DNA of 13,574 nt from Rhodospirillales bacterium (lineage in GTDB: Bacteria; Pseudomonadota; Alphaproteobacteria; UBA8366; JADFVY01): NCBI GenBank assembly GCA_024644185.1, contig JAHELM010000019.1:1-13574 (forward strand). Direction: 5' to 3'. Position numbers and translations under genes: made by a program. The notes beneath the pieces are model-generated. The model did not search any database. It had not been told where the DNA came from and saw only the letters and a program-made list of their open reading frames with translations. This document shows, piece after piece, positions 1 to 11,003 of the stretch (the stretch's first letter is position 1; each line of letters starts with the position of its first letter).

Positions 1-1
1 G

Positions 2-1168
2 TTCTATGATTTTATGGCCGGCGAAATGGCGCATCTGGTCGCCCTGCCCCGGCTGGGGGTCGCCACGCCCGTGGGGTATTCCTTCTATGCCTTTGCCGCC
101 GCCAGCTACCTGATCGATGTCCACGCCGATCGCCTGCCGGCGGCGGCGAACCCCGGACATCTGGCGCTGTACGTCGCCTGGTTTCCGAAGATCTTCGCCG
201 GCCCGATCGAGCGCGCCACGGGCTTTCTGCCGCGGATCCCGGCGCGGCTGCACACCGACCCGGCGATGCTGGTCGCGGGGCTTCAACTGATCGGCTGGGG
301 CCTGTTCAAGAAGGTCGTGATCGCCGACACCCTGGCGCCGCTGGTGGATCGCAGCTTCGCCATCGCCGCCTTCGCGCCGCCGGCCGAACTGCTGATGGCG
401 GTCTATTTCTTCGCCTTCCAGATCTATTGCGACTTTTCCGGCTACACGGACATCGCGATCGGAATTTCCCTGCTGTTCGGCGTGCGGCTGATGGAAAACT
501 TCCGCCGACCCTATCTGTCGGCCAGCACCGCCGAATTCTGGGGCCAGCGCTGGCATATCTCGCTGGGGCGCTGGTTTCGCGACTATCTGTACATTCCCCT
601 GGGTGGCGGCCGGGCCGGACCGGCACGGAAATATGCGAACACGATGGCCGTTTTCGCCGTCAGCGGCTTGTGGCATGCCGGTCTCGGCTATGGCGTGGGA
701 TGGACCTTCCTGATCTGGGGCGCGCTGAACGGCCTGTACCAGTGGATCGGGCTGGCCACCGCCCCCGCCTGGCGCCGGGTGGGGGCGCGCATGCCCCGGC
801 TTGCCGCCAGCACGCCCCTGCGGGTCCTGCGCGTGCTGCTGACCTTCCACCTGATCGCCATCGCCTGGATATTCTTCCGGGCCGCATCCATCCCCGAAGC
901 GCTGTCGATCCTGCACAGGATCGCGACGAACATCGGCCAGATCGCCGGCCTGCTGGGCCGGTATCCGTTCACCGGGGAACACCGGCTGGCGGCCGGGCTG
1001 ATCGGGTTCCTGATTTTCGTCGAGATCCTGGACGAGCGCCGGTCGATCTGGCGGCGGCTGGAGGCCGCGCCGGTGGCGCTGCGCTGGGGCGTCTATTACC
1101 TGGCCATCCTCGCCCTGCTGATCCTCGGGCGCTGGCAGGCGCGCGAATTCATCTACATGCAGTTCTGA
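2..1168 (+). CDS. MBOAT family O-acyltransferase, AlgI-like (5' end outside window)
   Basis: This polytopic membrane protein of the MBOAT/AlgI family transfers an acyl group, usually acetyl, across the membrane to a polysaccharide or other surface acceptor. The frame is open from base 2 and reads Phe-Tyr-Asp-Phe before the first Met codon at 14. That matches the family's KYYDF-like segment, so the Met at 14 is internal and roughly the first 90-100 residues lie outside the window (AlgI-like proteins run about 470-500 residues). Visible hallmarks are FPKIFAGPIER, WGLFKKVVIAD, FQIYCDFSGYTDIAIG, the block around FRRPYLS..EFWGQRWHISLGRWFRDYLYIPLGG, and SGLWHAG. The His of SGLWH, residue 221 counted from Met14, is the expected catalytic His. 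Many hydrophobic helices follow. It is followed 7 bases later by a SGNH-like gene, the usual AlgI-AlgX/J type pairing. The acceptor is unknown. Confidence 0.93.
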   Translation, partial: FYDFMAGEMAHLVALPRLGVATPVGYSFYAFAAASYLIDVHADRLPAAANPGHLALYVAWFPKIFAGPIERATGFLPRIPARLHTDPAMLVAGLQLIGWGLFKKVVIADTLAPLVDRSFAIAAFAPPAELLMAVYFFAFQIYCDFSGYTDIAIGISLLFGVRLMENFRRPYLSASTAEFWGQRWHISLGRWFRDYLYIPLGGGRAGPARKYANTMAVFAVSGLWHAGLGYGVGWTFLIWGALNGLYQWIGLATAPAWRRVGARMPRLAASTPLRVLRVLLTFHLIAIAWIFFRAASIPEALSILHRIATNIGQIAGLLGRYPFTGEHRLAAGLIGFLIFVEILDERRSIWRRLEAAPVALRWGVYYLAILALLILGRWQAREFIYMQF

Positions 1169-1175
1169 GGCCGGC

Positions 1176-2117
1176 ATGAACGTGCTCCGCGGGTCCGCAT
1201 TCCGCTTCGTCGCCATCGGCCTGCTGTTGTATGCGGGCGTGTACGGCGCGGCGGAATGGCTGCTCTACCGCACCGGCGACCGCAATCCGCTTTTCCGGAT
1301 CGCCACCGCCGAACCGGGGTCCCATGACTGGATCGTCCTTGGCGCCTCGCACGCGATGGCGCTGGATTTCGGGGGGTTCAACGCCACCATGGAGGCCGAG
1401 ACCGGCCTGCGCATCCTCAACCTGGCCTCTCCCGGCACCGGGCCGCTCTACAATCGCTTCGTCCTGGAGCGCTTTCTGGAGACCCGCCGGACGGCGGGCG
1501 TGCTCTATGTCCTCGATTCCTTCGCCTTCCGTTCGCGCCTGTGGAACGAGGACCGCTTCGCCGACGCCAGACTGCTGCGCCGCACGCCGTTCGCGCCGGC
1601 ACTGGCCGGCCGCTTGCTCGACTACAGCCTGCACGATGCGGTCAGCCCGATTGCCGTCCTGGATTACGTCAGCGGATTTTCCAAGATCAACAACCGCGAG
1701 CGATTCCAGCCCGATATCTGGGAGGGGGAAGCGCAGTTCGAGCGCGCCCACCGGCCCTCGTCCACCGCCGACACCAGGCGCATCGCCTATCTCTATCCGG
1801 ATGCCGCGCCCGATCCGGCGGCCGTCGAACGCTATCTGCGCGAATTCGAGACCCTGATCGCCGAGGCACGAATGGGCGGCGCGCGGGTGGTCGTGGTCAA
1901 GCCGCCGGTCCCGTCCCGCTTTTACGCCCTGCTGCCCGGCGAGGCCGAGTTCGACGAGCGGGTTTCCCGCCTGCTGGCGGCCAAGGGCGTGGCGCTGCAC
2001 GATTTCTCGCTGACCCTGGACGAGCCACGCTTCTATTTCGACACCGATCACCTGAACCGCGCCGGTCTGACCGAATTCCTCACGCGCAACCTGAAGCCCG
2101 TCCTCACCGGCCCGTGA
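1176..2117 (+). CDS. Membrane-anchored SGNH/AlgX-AlgJ-like protein, probable O-acetylation partner
   Basis: This 313-residue protein has one N-terminal hydrophobic segment (about residues 10-30) that could be a signal anchor placing the rest in the periplasm. A WIVLGASHAMALDF block (52-65) supplies a probable nucleophile Ser58. Near the C-terminus FYFDTDHLNRAGL (286-298) gives the Asp289-x-x-His292 pair typical of the last block of SGNH hydrolases and AlgX/AlgJ-like acetyltransferases. Such proteins receive the acyl group exported by an MBOAT partner and place it on the polymer, or remove it. The ATG at 1176 is preceded by GAGG (1167-1170), which overlaps the stop codon of the MBOAT gene, so the two are probably translated together. 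Overall similarity to AlgX is not obvious outside the motif blocks, so transferase versus esterase activity is inferred from context. Confidence 0.8.
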   Translation: MNVLRGSAFRFVAIGLLLYAGVYGAAEWLLYRTGDRNPLFRIATAEPGSHDWIVLGASHAMALDFGGFNATMEAETGLRILNLASPGTGPLYNRFVLERFLETRRTAGVLYVLDSFAFRSRLWNEDRFADARLLRRTPFAPALAGRLLDYSLHDAVSPIAVLDYVSGFSKINNRERFQPDIWEGEAQFERAHRPSSTADTRRIAYLYPDAAPDPAAVERYLREFETLIAEARMGGARVVVVKPPVPSRFYALLPGEAEFDERVSRLLAAKGVALHDFSLTLDEPRFYFDTDHLNRAGLTEFLTRNLKPVLTGP

Positions 2118-2164
2118 CGGCCGCGATCACCCGGTTTCGTACACCGCGTTCGCGGCCGTCCCGG
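2112..2164. terminator. Inverted repeat at convergent gene junction, candidate bidirectional terminator
   Basis: GACGGCCGCGA at 2116-2126 is the exact reverse complement of TCGCGGCCGTC at 2150-2160, giving an 11-bp perfect GC-rich stem around a 23-base loop. After one mismatch (2115/2161) three more pairs form (2112-2114 with 2162-2164). The left arm overlaps the stop of the SGNH-like gene and the right arm lies in the C-terminal codons of the minus-strand activase partner. The position between convergent genes 9 bases apart fits a shared terminator. Neither side has a run of T, so canonical intrinsic termination is not proven. Confidence 0.45.
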
Positions 2165-3768
2165 CGACCCGATGGCCGGGATAGCGCAGCGGGTCCGCCA
2201 CCGCCTTGCGGCTTGCGGCCTGTTGCACCGTCAGCCCGGTATCGTCCAGCGCCGCGGCAAATTCCGCCTGCGCCCTGGCCCTGGCCCGGAACAGCGCCAT
2301 CTGAACCCGGCTGTAGGCGTTGACGGCGCTGTCGCCGGTGGTTTCGATCGGCAGGAATTCGATCTCCGGAAACCGCGCCGCCACCACCGACTGGACGCCG
2401 TCGGAGACGCCGGCGGACGGCATGCAGCCGAACGGCTTCACGCTGAGCACCATATGCGCCTTGTTCTTCACGGCGGTGGCAATGACCTTGCCAACCTCCA
2501 TATGACCCTCGCCGCCGCGCAGCTGGTTGGGATAGTGGTCATGCGCCAGCCGCGCGATCTCGTCCATGTCGGGCAGCACATGCCCGTTCAGGCCGGCGGC
2601 GTATGCGAACAGGTGGAACACGCCGCGGATGGCCTGCTCGCCCAGCCAGACATAGAGCAGCCCCAGCCGCGGAATGATCCCCTCGAAGCGATCCAGCTCG
2701 CCCGTCCGGCGCCGCAACAGCGTGCTTTCGCGGATGTCGAAGCGCATGCACCACAGGATATAAAGCACCCAGGCGGTGATGATCTGGATGTCGCATTCCG
2801 CGCCCTCCTGCTCGAGGAAGCGTTGCAGCCGGTAATTGCCGTCGCCTTCGGTGGTCATCGCCCAGAACTCGCCGATGATCGAGACCTTCGGCTTGGCCTG
2901 AAGCCGGTCGATCCTGACCCTGGCGAAGGCGCGGCGCGCCTTGAACAGGGCGCGGGCGATGCTGCTGCCGCGGGCGACAGCCGCGCACAGCACCGCCTTA
3001 GATTCGGCGATGGCGGCGTCGGTCGCGCCTGGTTCGACCTCGTAGGGACGGATGCGATAGCCGAGCATGTTGACGATATCGCCGGCCATCAGGCACTTGA
3101 CGATAAGGACGTAGAATTCCATCCCGGTCTCCAGCCCGGCGGAGTCCGGGTCCTGCTTGTCCTTCGGGCCTTCCTGGCTCAGCGCCATGACGCGGAATCC
3201 GGCGAAGCCGGAATCGCGCAGGGCCTTGCGGAACTCGGTGACGTAGGTGCCAAACCGGCACGGCCCGCAGGCCCCGAAGGTGATGAAGGCGTAATCGCGC
3301 ACGATCTGCTCGGTCGACAGGCCTTCCGCGTCGCGCAGATACTGCAAATTGCGAACCAGGTTGCCGACGGTGAAATAGGTCGGGTTGCACTGTCCGCGAT
3401 TGCCGAATTCCTTGCCCGTCTGCAACGCCGCGACGTCGGGGCAGGGCAATGCCCGCGCCTTGTAGCCGAGCCGCCGCAAGGCCGCCTCGATCAGCGCATC
3501 GTGGGCCGCCGTCAACCCGCCGAACAGCAGGGTGGTTCCGCCCCGTTCCGACCTGGCGAACCGCCGCGGGTTGGCGTCGTTCCAGTGGGCCGCATCGGAC
3601 TCCAGGCCCAGGCGCTGGCGTTCCGTCCGTTCGAAGGCGCGCAGCTCGGCCTCGATGTCGCCAAGGGCGGTCGCGGTGGCCTTGCCGATCCCGCCGCCAC
3701 ATCCGCCCGCGCCGCACCCGCATCCGCCGCCCGCCGCGGTCTCGCGAGGGTCGTGCGGCTTCCATGTG

Positions 3769-3779
<11 letters not shown>
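2127..3779 (-). CDS. CoA-activase-associated cysteine protein (COG3581 / 2-hydroxyacyl-CoA dehydratase D-component-like)
   Basis: This 550-residue protein belongs to the set of proteins that accompany large BcrAD/BadF-type activases. I recognise GQCNPTYFTVGN (Cys131), FGACGPCRFG (Cys171, Cys174), GEGHMEVGK (424-431) and SVKPFGCMPSAGVSDG (Cys452). These conserved cysteines are plausible Fe-S ligands, as in dehydratase or benzoyl-CoA-reductase-like subunits that receive an electron from the activase. The start is the ATG at 3779, because it has a strong GAGGAGGA ribosome site five bases upstream; it overlaps the activase stop by 11 bases. The frame is open further upstream to 4175, but that stretch lies in another frame of the activase gene and is Arg/Ser/Pro-rich, as shadow translations are. 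The N-terminus has an odd Gly/Cys-rich stretch (residues 17-30, Cys20, Cys22, Cys27). The reaction and substrate are unknown; a double-cubane-cluster-type reductase is one possibility. Confidence 0.85.
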
Positions 3780-7362
<3,583 letters not shown>

Positions 7363-7368
7363 GGTCTT

Positions 7369-7374
7369 CTCCTT
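7369..7374 (-). promoter_or_regulatory. Ribosome binding site supporting a GTG start of the activase
   Basis: AAGGAG on the minus strand (7374 down to 7369) is six bases before the GTG at 7362. The ASKHA motif starts about 17 residues later, so this start gives a complete first domain. Confidence 0.75.
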
Positions 7375-7412
7375 CGGGTTACGGCACGCCCTGGCAGGAA
7401 GATCGACGGTAC

Positions 7413-7440
7413 AATTTACCTCAAAATCGCCGGGTGTCGA
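7413..7440 (-). promoter_or_regulatory. Candidate sigma70-type promoter for the activase pair
   Basis: On the minus strand TCGACA (7440-7435; five of six to TTGACA) and TAAATT (7418-7413; four of six to TATAAT) are separated by 16 bases in an AT-richer patch. A transcript would begin near 7406 and leave a leader of about 44 bases before the GTG. This is a motif match only. The -35 side overlaps the short palindrome TCGATCATCGA at 7437-7447, a possible regulator site. Confidence 0.35.
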
Positions 7441-7461
7441 TCATCGATCCATATCCATGCG

Positions 7462-7494
7462 CGGGAAGCGCAGTTTCCCGGCTCGCGCCGGAAA
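7462..7494 (-). other. Two overlapping, mutually exclusive hairpins in the 190-base gap before the activase
   Basis: Hairpin one pairs 7474-7482 with 7487-7494 (eight pairs, one bulged base) and on the minus strand closes a GCGA (GNRA-type) tetraloop. Hairpin two pairs CGGGAA 7462-7467 with TTCCCG 7475-7480 around a seven-base loop. They share 7474-7480 and cannot form together. They lie 60-90 bases after the acyl-CoA dehydrogenase stop and upstream of the candidate promoter, so they would affect only read-through transcripts. There is no T-run. Role unknown; a weak terminator or 3'-end stabiliser is possible. I see no gene in 7363-7552. Confidence 0.35.
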
Positions 7495-7552
7495 ACGAAA
7501 CGCCACCGGATTTCCTCGCGCGTCCCGACCCGCCGCCCCGATCCGGGCCGCC

Positions 7553-8722
7553 TCAGCCCCAGCCGGTATAGATCTCCAGCCCCCGCTTGCGGATCTGCCC
7601 GCCAATCACGCCGCGCTGGATTTCCGAGGTCCCCTCCCAGATCCGGTCGACCCGGATGTCGCGATACAGCCGCTCCACCGGATTTTCCCGCATATAGCCG
7701 CGGCCACCGAGGATCTGCACCGCCCGGTCGATCACCCGTCCGGCCATTTCCGAACAGAACAGCTTCAGGGCGCTGGCCCGCGCATGCGCCAGTTTGCGGT
7801 CCAGTCCGCGATCCATCTCGGCGGCGACGCGGTAGAGCATCGATTTTCCGGCGAAAATTTCCACCGCCATGTCGGCCAGCATGAATTCCACCGCCTGGAA
7901 GTCGCGGATCGGCTTGCCGAACTGCTCGCGGGTCGTCGCATAGTCATTGGCGATCTCGGTGGCGCGGATGGCCGCGCCCAGGGTATGCGCGGCAATCTGC
8001 AACCGGGTCTCGACGAACCAGTCCTTGGTCAGCTCGAAGCCCTGGCCGATCTCGCCGAGCATTCTTTCCGGCGGCACCGGCACCTCCTCCAGCCGCAGCT
8101 CGGCGTGGTCGAAGGCATAATTGTGCATGAAGCGCGGCGAGCGCAGATGCACGATGCCGGGCGATGGCTTGTCCACCAGGAACAGCGTCGGCTTGTCGGG
8201 ATCGCCGTCCACATGGGCATGGACGATGATGTAGTCGGAGGCGTTGTACGAGGTGACGAACCACTTCTCGCCGCTGAGATACCACTGGTTATTGCGGAAT
8301 TCCGCGCGGGTCCGCACCTGCCGCGGGTCGGAGCCGGCGCCCGATTCGGTGATGGCGAAGCAGCCGCGCCGCCGCCCCTGGTTGCTGGGCAGCAGATAGT
8401 CCCGCTTCTGCGCTTCGGTACCGAATTTCAGGCTGACCGGCGGCCGCCACACGCAGGTCCACAAGCCATTGGTGGCGCGGCCGAGCTGTTCCTCGATGAC
8501 GATCTGCTCCAGCGTGGTGAATCCGCGGCCGCCGTCTTGCTTCGCGTGATTGACCCCCGCAAACCCCCAGTCGATCACCGCCTGAATCATCGCGGCGCGG
8601 CGCGCCTGGGGCAGTTCGCCATGCTCGTCGGTTTCGATTTCGCGCGGCAGCAGCACCTGATCGCAGAAGGCCCGGGCCTTGGCGGCGAGTTCGCGTTCAC
8701 GGGGTGTGAGGTCGAGATCCAT
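7553..8722 (-). CDS. Acyl-CoA dehydrogenase
   Basis: This 389-residue flavoenzyme matches the usual length of the acyl-CoA dehydrogenase family, which introduces an alpha,beta double bond into acyl-CoA and passes electrons to ETF. Seen in order: an N-terminal helical region; the FAD/substrate block CFAITESGAGSD (121-132); GEKWFVTS (151-158) in the beta domain; TTREQFGKPI (263-272) and QILGGRGYM (336-344) in the C-terminal helices; and DRIWEGTSEIQR (359-370). Glu363 sits where medium-chain type enzymes have their catalytic base. The ATG at 8722 has AAGGA ten bases upstream. It begins 21 bases after the acyl-CoA synthetase stop, so these two genes very likely share a transcript. Chain length and substrate cannot be assigned. 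An odd detail is the dipeptide run WRPP (92-95) in the substrate-side region. Confidence 0.93.
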   Translation of the reverse strand: MDLDLTPRERELAAKARAFCDQVLLPREIETDEHGELPQARRAAMIQAVIDWGFAGVNHAKQDGGRGFTTLEQIVIEEQLGRATNGLWTCVWRPPVSLKFGTEAQKRDYLLPSNQGRRRGCFAITESGAGSDPRQVRTRAEFRNNQWYLSGEKWFVTSYNASDYIIVHAHVDGDPDKPTLFLVDKPSPGIVHLRSPRFMHNYAFDHAELRLEEVPVPPERMLGEIGQGFELTKDWFVETRLQIAAHTLGAAIRATEIANDYATTREQFGKPIRDFQAVEFMLADMAVEIFAGKSMLYRVAAEMDRGLDRKLAHARASALKLFCSEMAGRVIDRAVQILGGRGYMRENPVERLYRDIRVDRIWEGTSEIQRGVIGGQIRKRGLEIYTGWG

Positions 8723-8743
8723 GGCGTTTGCGTCCTTGTGTTT

Positions 8744-10840
8744 TCAGGTGGCGGGGCCGAGCACCAGCGCGTCGACGGCGATGGCGCCGCCCGGCCCGGC
8801 AATCAGCGGATTGACGTCGATCTGCGAATAGTGGCCGGCGAGATCGGCGGCGAGAACCGAGAAGCGCGCCAGCGTGACGGCCAGCGCGTCGAGATCGGCC
8901 GGATCCGCGCCGCGCGCCCCGGCGAGCAGCGGGAAGATGCGCAGCCGGCGCAGCAACGCCCGCGCCTCGGTCGCATCGAAGGGCGCCAGTGCCTCGGCGC
9001 TGTCGCGGAAAATCTCGATCATGACACCGCCGGCGGCGACCATGACGAAGGGGCCGAAGGAGGGGTCGCAGACCGCGCCCAGCCCGATCTCGACGCCGGG
9101 CGGCAGCATTTCGGCAACCAGCGTCACCGGGCCCAGCCGGGCCGCCATGCCGTCCCAGGCGGCGGACAGGGCCGCTTCGTCGGCCAGCCCCAGCCGGACG
9201 CCGCCGGCCTCGGTCTTGTGCGCAATCGCCGGGTTCGCCGTCTTCAGCGCCACCGGAAAGCCGATGCGCCGCGCGGCGTCGAGGGCGGCCGCCTTCGACG
9301 CCGCCACGAGGCGCCGCGGCGCGCGCAGCCCATAGTCTTCCAGCAGCAACAGGCCGTCCTGTTCCGAAAGCGGACCGGCCGCCAGTCTTTCGCGCCAGCG
9401 CGCCGCCACGCCCGGCGGCGCCGGGGGCGGCGTCATCGTCCTGCGTGCAAGATCGCGATGGGCGAACATATGGCGGACGGCCCGCAACCCGTTGCGCGTG
9501 CCCTTGATCAGCGGGATGCCCTTGGCCGCCAGCCGCGCCGCGAGGTCGCGGTCGCCGGTCAGGCCGTAGTTGGATACCACCGCCACCGGCTTGCCGGTAC
9601 GCGCCGCCGTTGCCTCGACGGCCGCCACGCAGCCCGCCGAATACCAGTAATCGTCGCGGACATCGGTGACGAACAGCCCGGCGCCGACCGCCGGATCGTC
9701 CAGCAAGGCGATGAAGCAGTCTTCATAGACCGCCTGGTAATCGCGCCCGGTGCCCCAGGCATCCAGCGGATTTTCGGCAACCAGGCCGGCATCCAGCCGT
9801 GGCGCGATCCGGGCCCGGGTCTCGGCGCCGATGGACGCGAAGGCCACGCCCTCCCGCGCCGCCTGGTCGACCAGCAATTCGCGCTCGCCGCCCGAATCGT
9901 GCACCGTCGCCAGCCCGCCAGGGGCGGCCCGGCGCGGTTGTTCGAACAGCGCCAGCGTTGCCGCCATTTCGTCCAGATCGTCCACCTGGATCGCACCGTG
10001 GCGGCGGAACAGCGCGCGGTACGCCGCGTCATCGCCGGCCAGTGCCCCGGTATGCGATTGCGCCATCGCCGCGCTCATCGCGGTGCGGCCGACCTTCAGC
10101 ACGACCACCGGAATGCCGCGCATGGCCGCATCGTCCAGCGCGGCGGCAAAGCCGGCCGGGTCGCGCGCCGTCTCCAGGAACAGGCCGACCACGCGCGTAT
10201 CCGGCTGGCGCAATGCATGGCGCATGTAGTCGGCAACACCGGTGACAAGCTCGGCGCCGCTGGAGACGCAAAGATTGAACCGCAGTCGCCGGTCGTTATG
10301 GGCCAGCGCGCTGAAGGCGCTGCCCGACTGGGCAATCCAGGCGATGCCGCCGCGCGCCAGGCCGGGCGGCGACAGGAAACCGGCAACGCGCAGGCCCGCC
10401 GCCGGATTGTAGAACCCCATGCTGGACCCGCCGCACAGCGCCAGACCCGCCGCCCTGGCCCGCGCCGCCAGCCGCGCGGCCAGCGGCGGGGCGGCGTCGC
10501 CGTCCAGATGGCAGGTGGCGAAGATCGTTGCCGCGCGCGCACCGGCCGCGATTGCCTCGTCGAGCGCCGCCTCAAGCCCGGCATTGGGAACGCCGAGCAC
10601 GACATGATCGACCGGTCCGGGCAAGGCCGCCAGCGACGGGAAGCAGGGAATTCCCTCGACCGAATCGTATTTCGAATTGATCGCGAACACCGTGCCGGCA
10701 TAGCCGTCGGCGCGCACCATCCGTGCCATCGCATTGCCGGCGGTCTCCGGCCGCGCCGAGGCGCCCAGCAGCGCGATCGACCGCGGCGCCAGCAACGGCG
10801 CGAGATCGCTTTCGGATGCCGCCCGATTTCGCCCCGCCAT
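8744..10840 (-). CDS. NDP-forming acyl-CoA synthetase (acetate-CoA ligase family, fused alpha-beta)
   Basis: This 698-residue enzyme has the length and order of single-chain NDP-forming acyl-CoA synthetases, which interconvert carboxylate, CoA and ATP with acyl-CoA, ADP and phosphate. It has an N-terminal CoA-binding domain (SIALLGASARPETAGN, 21-36), a succinyl-CoA-ligase-like flavodoxin region (GGIAWIAQSGSAFSAL, 164-179), SHTGALAGD (262-270) with His263 aligned to the phosphohistidine of SucD, and a C-terminal ATP-grasp part with ALKTANPAIAHKTEAGGV (531-548; His541 the probable second relay His) and QIDVNPLI (673-680). The ATG at 10840 is chosen because AAGGG lies six bases upstream and the CoA-binding domain starts at once. 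The frame stays open to 11041, but those codons overlap the divergent promoter region and the transporter start. The substrate could be a branched, aromatic or dicarboxylic acid. Gene order suggests it feeds the downstream dehydrogenase. Confidence 0.9.
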   Translation of the reverse strand: MAGRNRAASESDLAPLLAPRSIALLGASARPETAGNAMARMVRADGYAGTVFAINSKYDSVEGIPCFPSLAALPGPVDHVVLGVPNAGLEAALDEAIAAGARAATIFATCHLDGDAAPPLAARLAARARAAGLALCGGSSMGFYNPAAGLRVAGFLSPPGLARGGIAWIAQSGSAFSALAHNDRRLRFNLCVSSGAELVTGVADYMRHALRQPDTRVVGLFLETARDPAGFAAALDDAAMRGIPVVVLKVGRTAMSAAMAQSHTGALAGDDAAYRALFRRHGAIQVDDLDEMAATLALFEQPRRAAPGGLATVHDSGGERELLVDQAAREGVAFASIGAETRARIAPRLDAGLVAENPLDAWGTGRDYQAVYEDCFIALLDDPAVGAGLFVTDVRDDYWYSAGCVAAVEATAARTGKPVAVVSNYGLTGDRDLAARLAAKGIPLIKGTRNGLRAVRHMFAHRDLARRTMTPPPAPPGVAARWRERLAAGPLSEQDGLLLLEDYGLRAPRRLVAASKAAALDAARRIGFPVALKTANPAIAHKTEAGGVRLGLADEAALSAAWDGMAARLGPVTLVAEMLPPGVEIGLGAVCDPSFGPFVMVAAGGVMIEIFRDSAEALAPFDATEARALLRRLRIFPLLAGARGADPADLDALAVTLARFSVLAADLAGHYSQIDVNPLIAGPGGAIAVDALVLGPAT

Positions 10841-10883
10841 CGGATGCCCTTCCCGTATTGCCTCCGGCCCGGGCAAGTGTGGA

Positions 10884-10933
10884 GAACCGGCCGCCATTCT
10901 GGCAACCGAAATCGGTTTTCCCGGACCCGGTTC
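10884..10933. promoter_or_regulatory. Nested inverted repeats in divergent intergenic region, candidate operator
   Basis: Inner repeat: AACCGA (10904-10909) and TCGGTT (10912-10917) separated by AA. Outer repeat: GAACCGG (10884-10890) and CCGGTTC (10927-10933). The two are nearly concentric (centres 10910.5 and 10908.5) and share the half-site AACCG. They lie in the 163-base gap between the divergent acyl-CoA synthetase (start 10840) and transporter (start 11004). A dimeric regulator binding here could control both directions. No regulator gene is in the window. Confidence 0.45.
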
Positions 10934-10942
10934 GCGACGCTC

Positions 10943-10970
10943 TTGCACGACGCGGGCTTTCTGCGATGCT
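10943..10970 (+). promoter_or_regulatory. Candidate promoter for the transporter-oxidoreductase operon
   Basis: TTGCAC (10943-10948) and GATGCT (10965-10970) are spaced by 16 bases, about 34 bases before the ATG at 11004. The -35 is good and the -10 weak, as is common in GC-rich alphaproteobacteria. It lies just downstream of the nested inverted repeats. Motif match only. Confidence 0.35.
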
Positions 10971-11003
10971 CCTGTCACGCAACGCCTGTTTCGGGGGAAA
11001 AGC

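Noticed and set aside
3672..3701. Nitrogenase-reductase-like P-loop in GGCGGGIGKAT of the activase partner
   Set aside because: It resembles the GKGGIGKST loop, but the signature Lys is Gly, the first Gly is Cys and the Ser/Thr after GK is Ala; no switch motifs follow.
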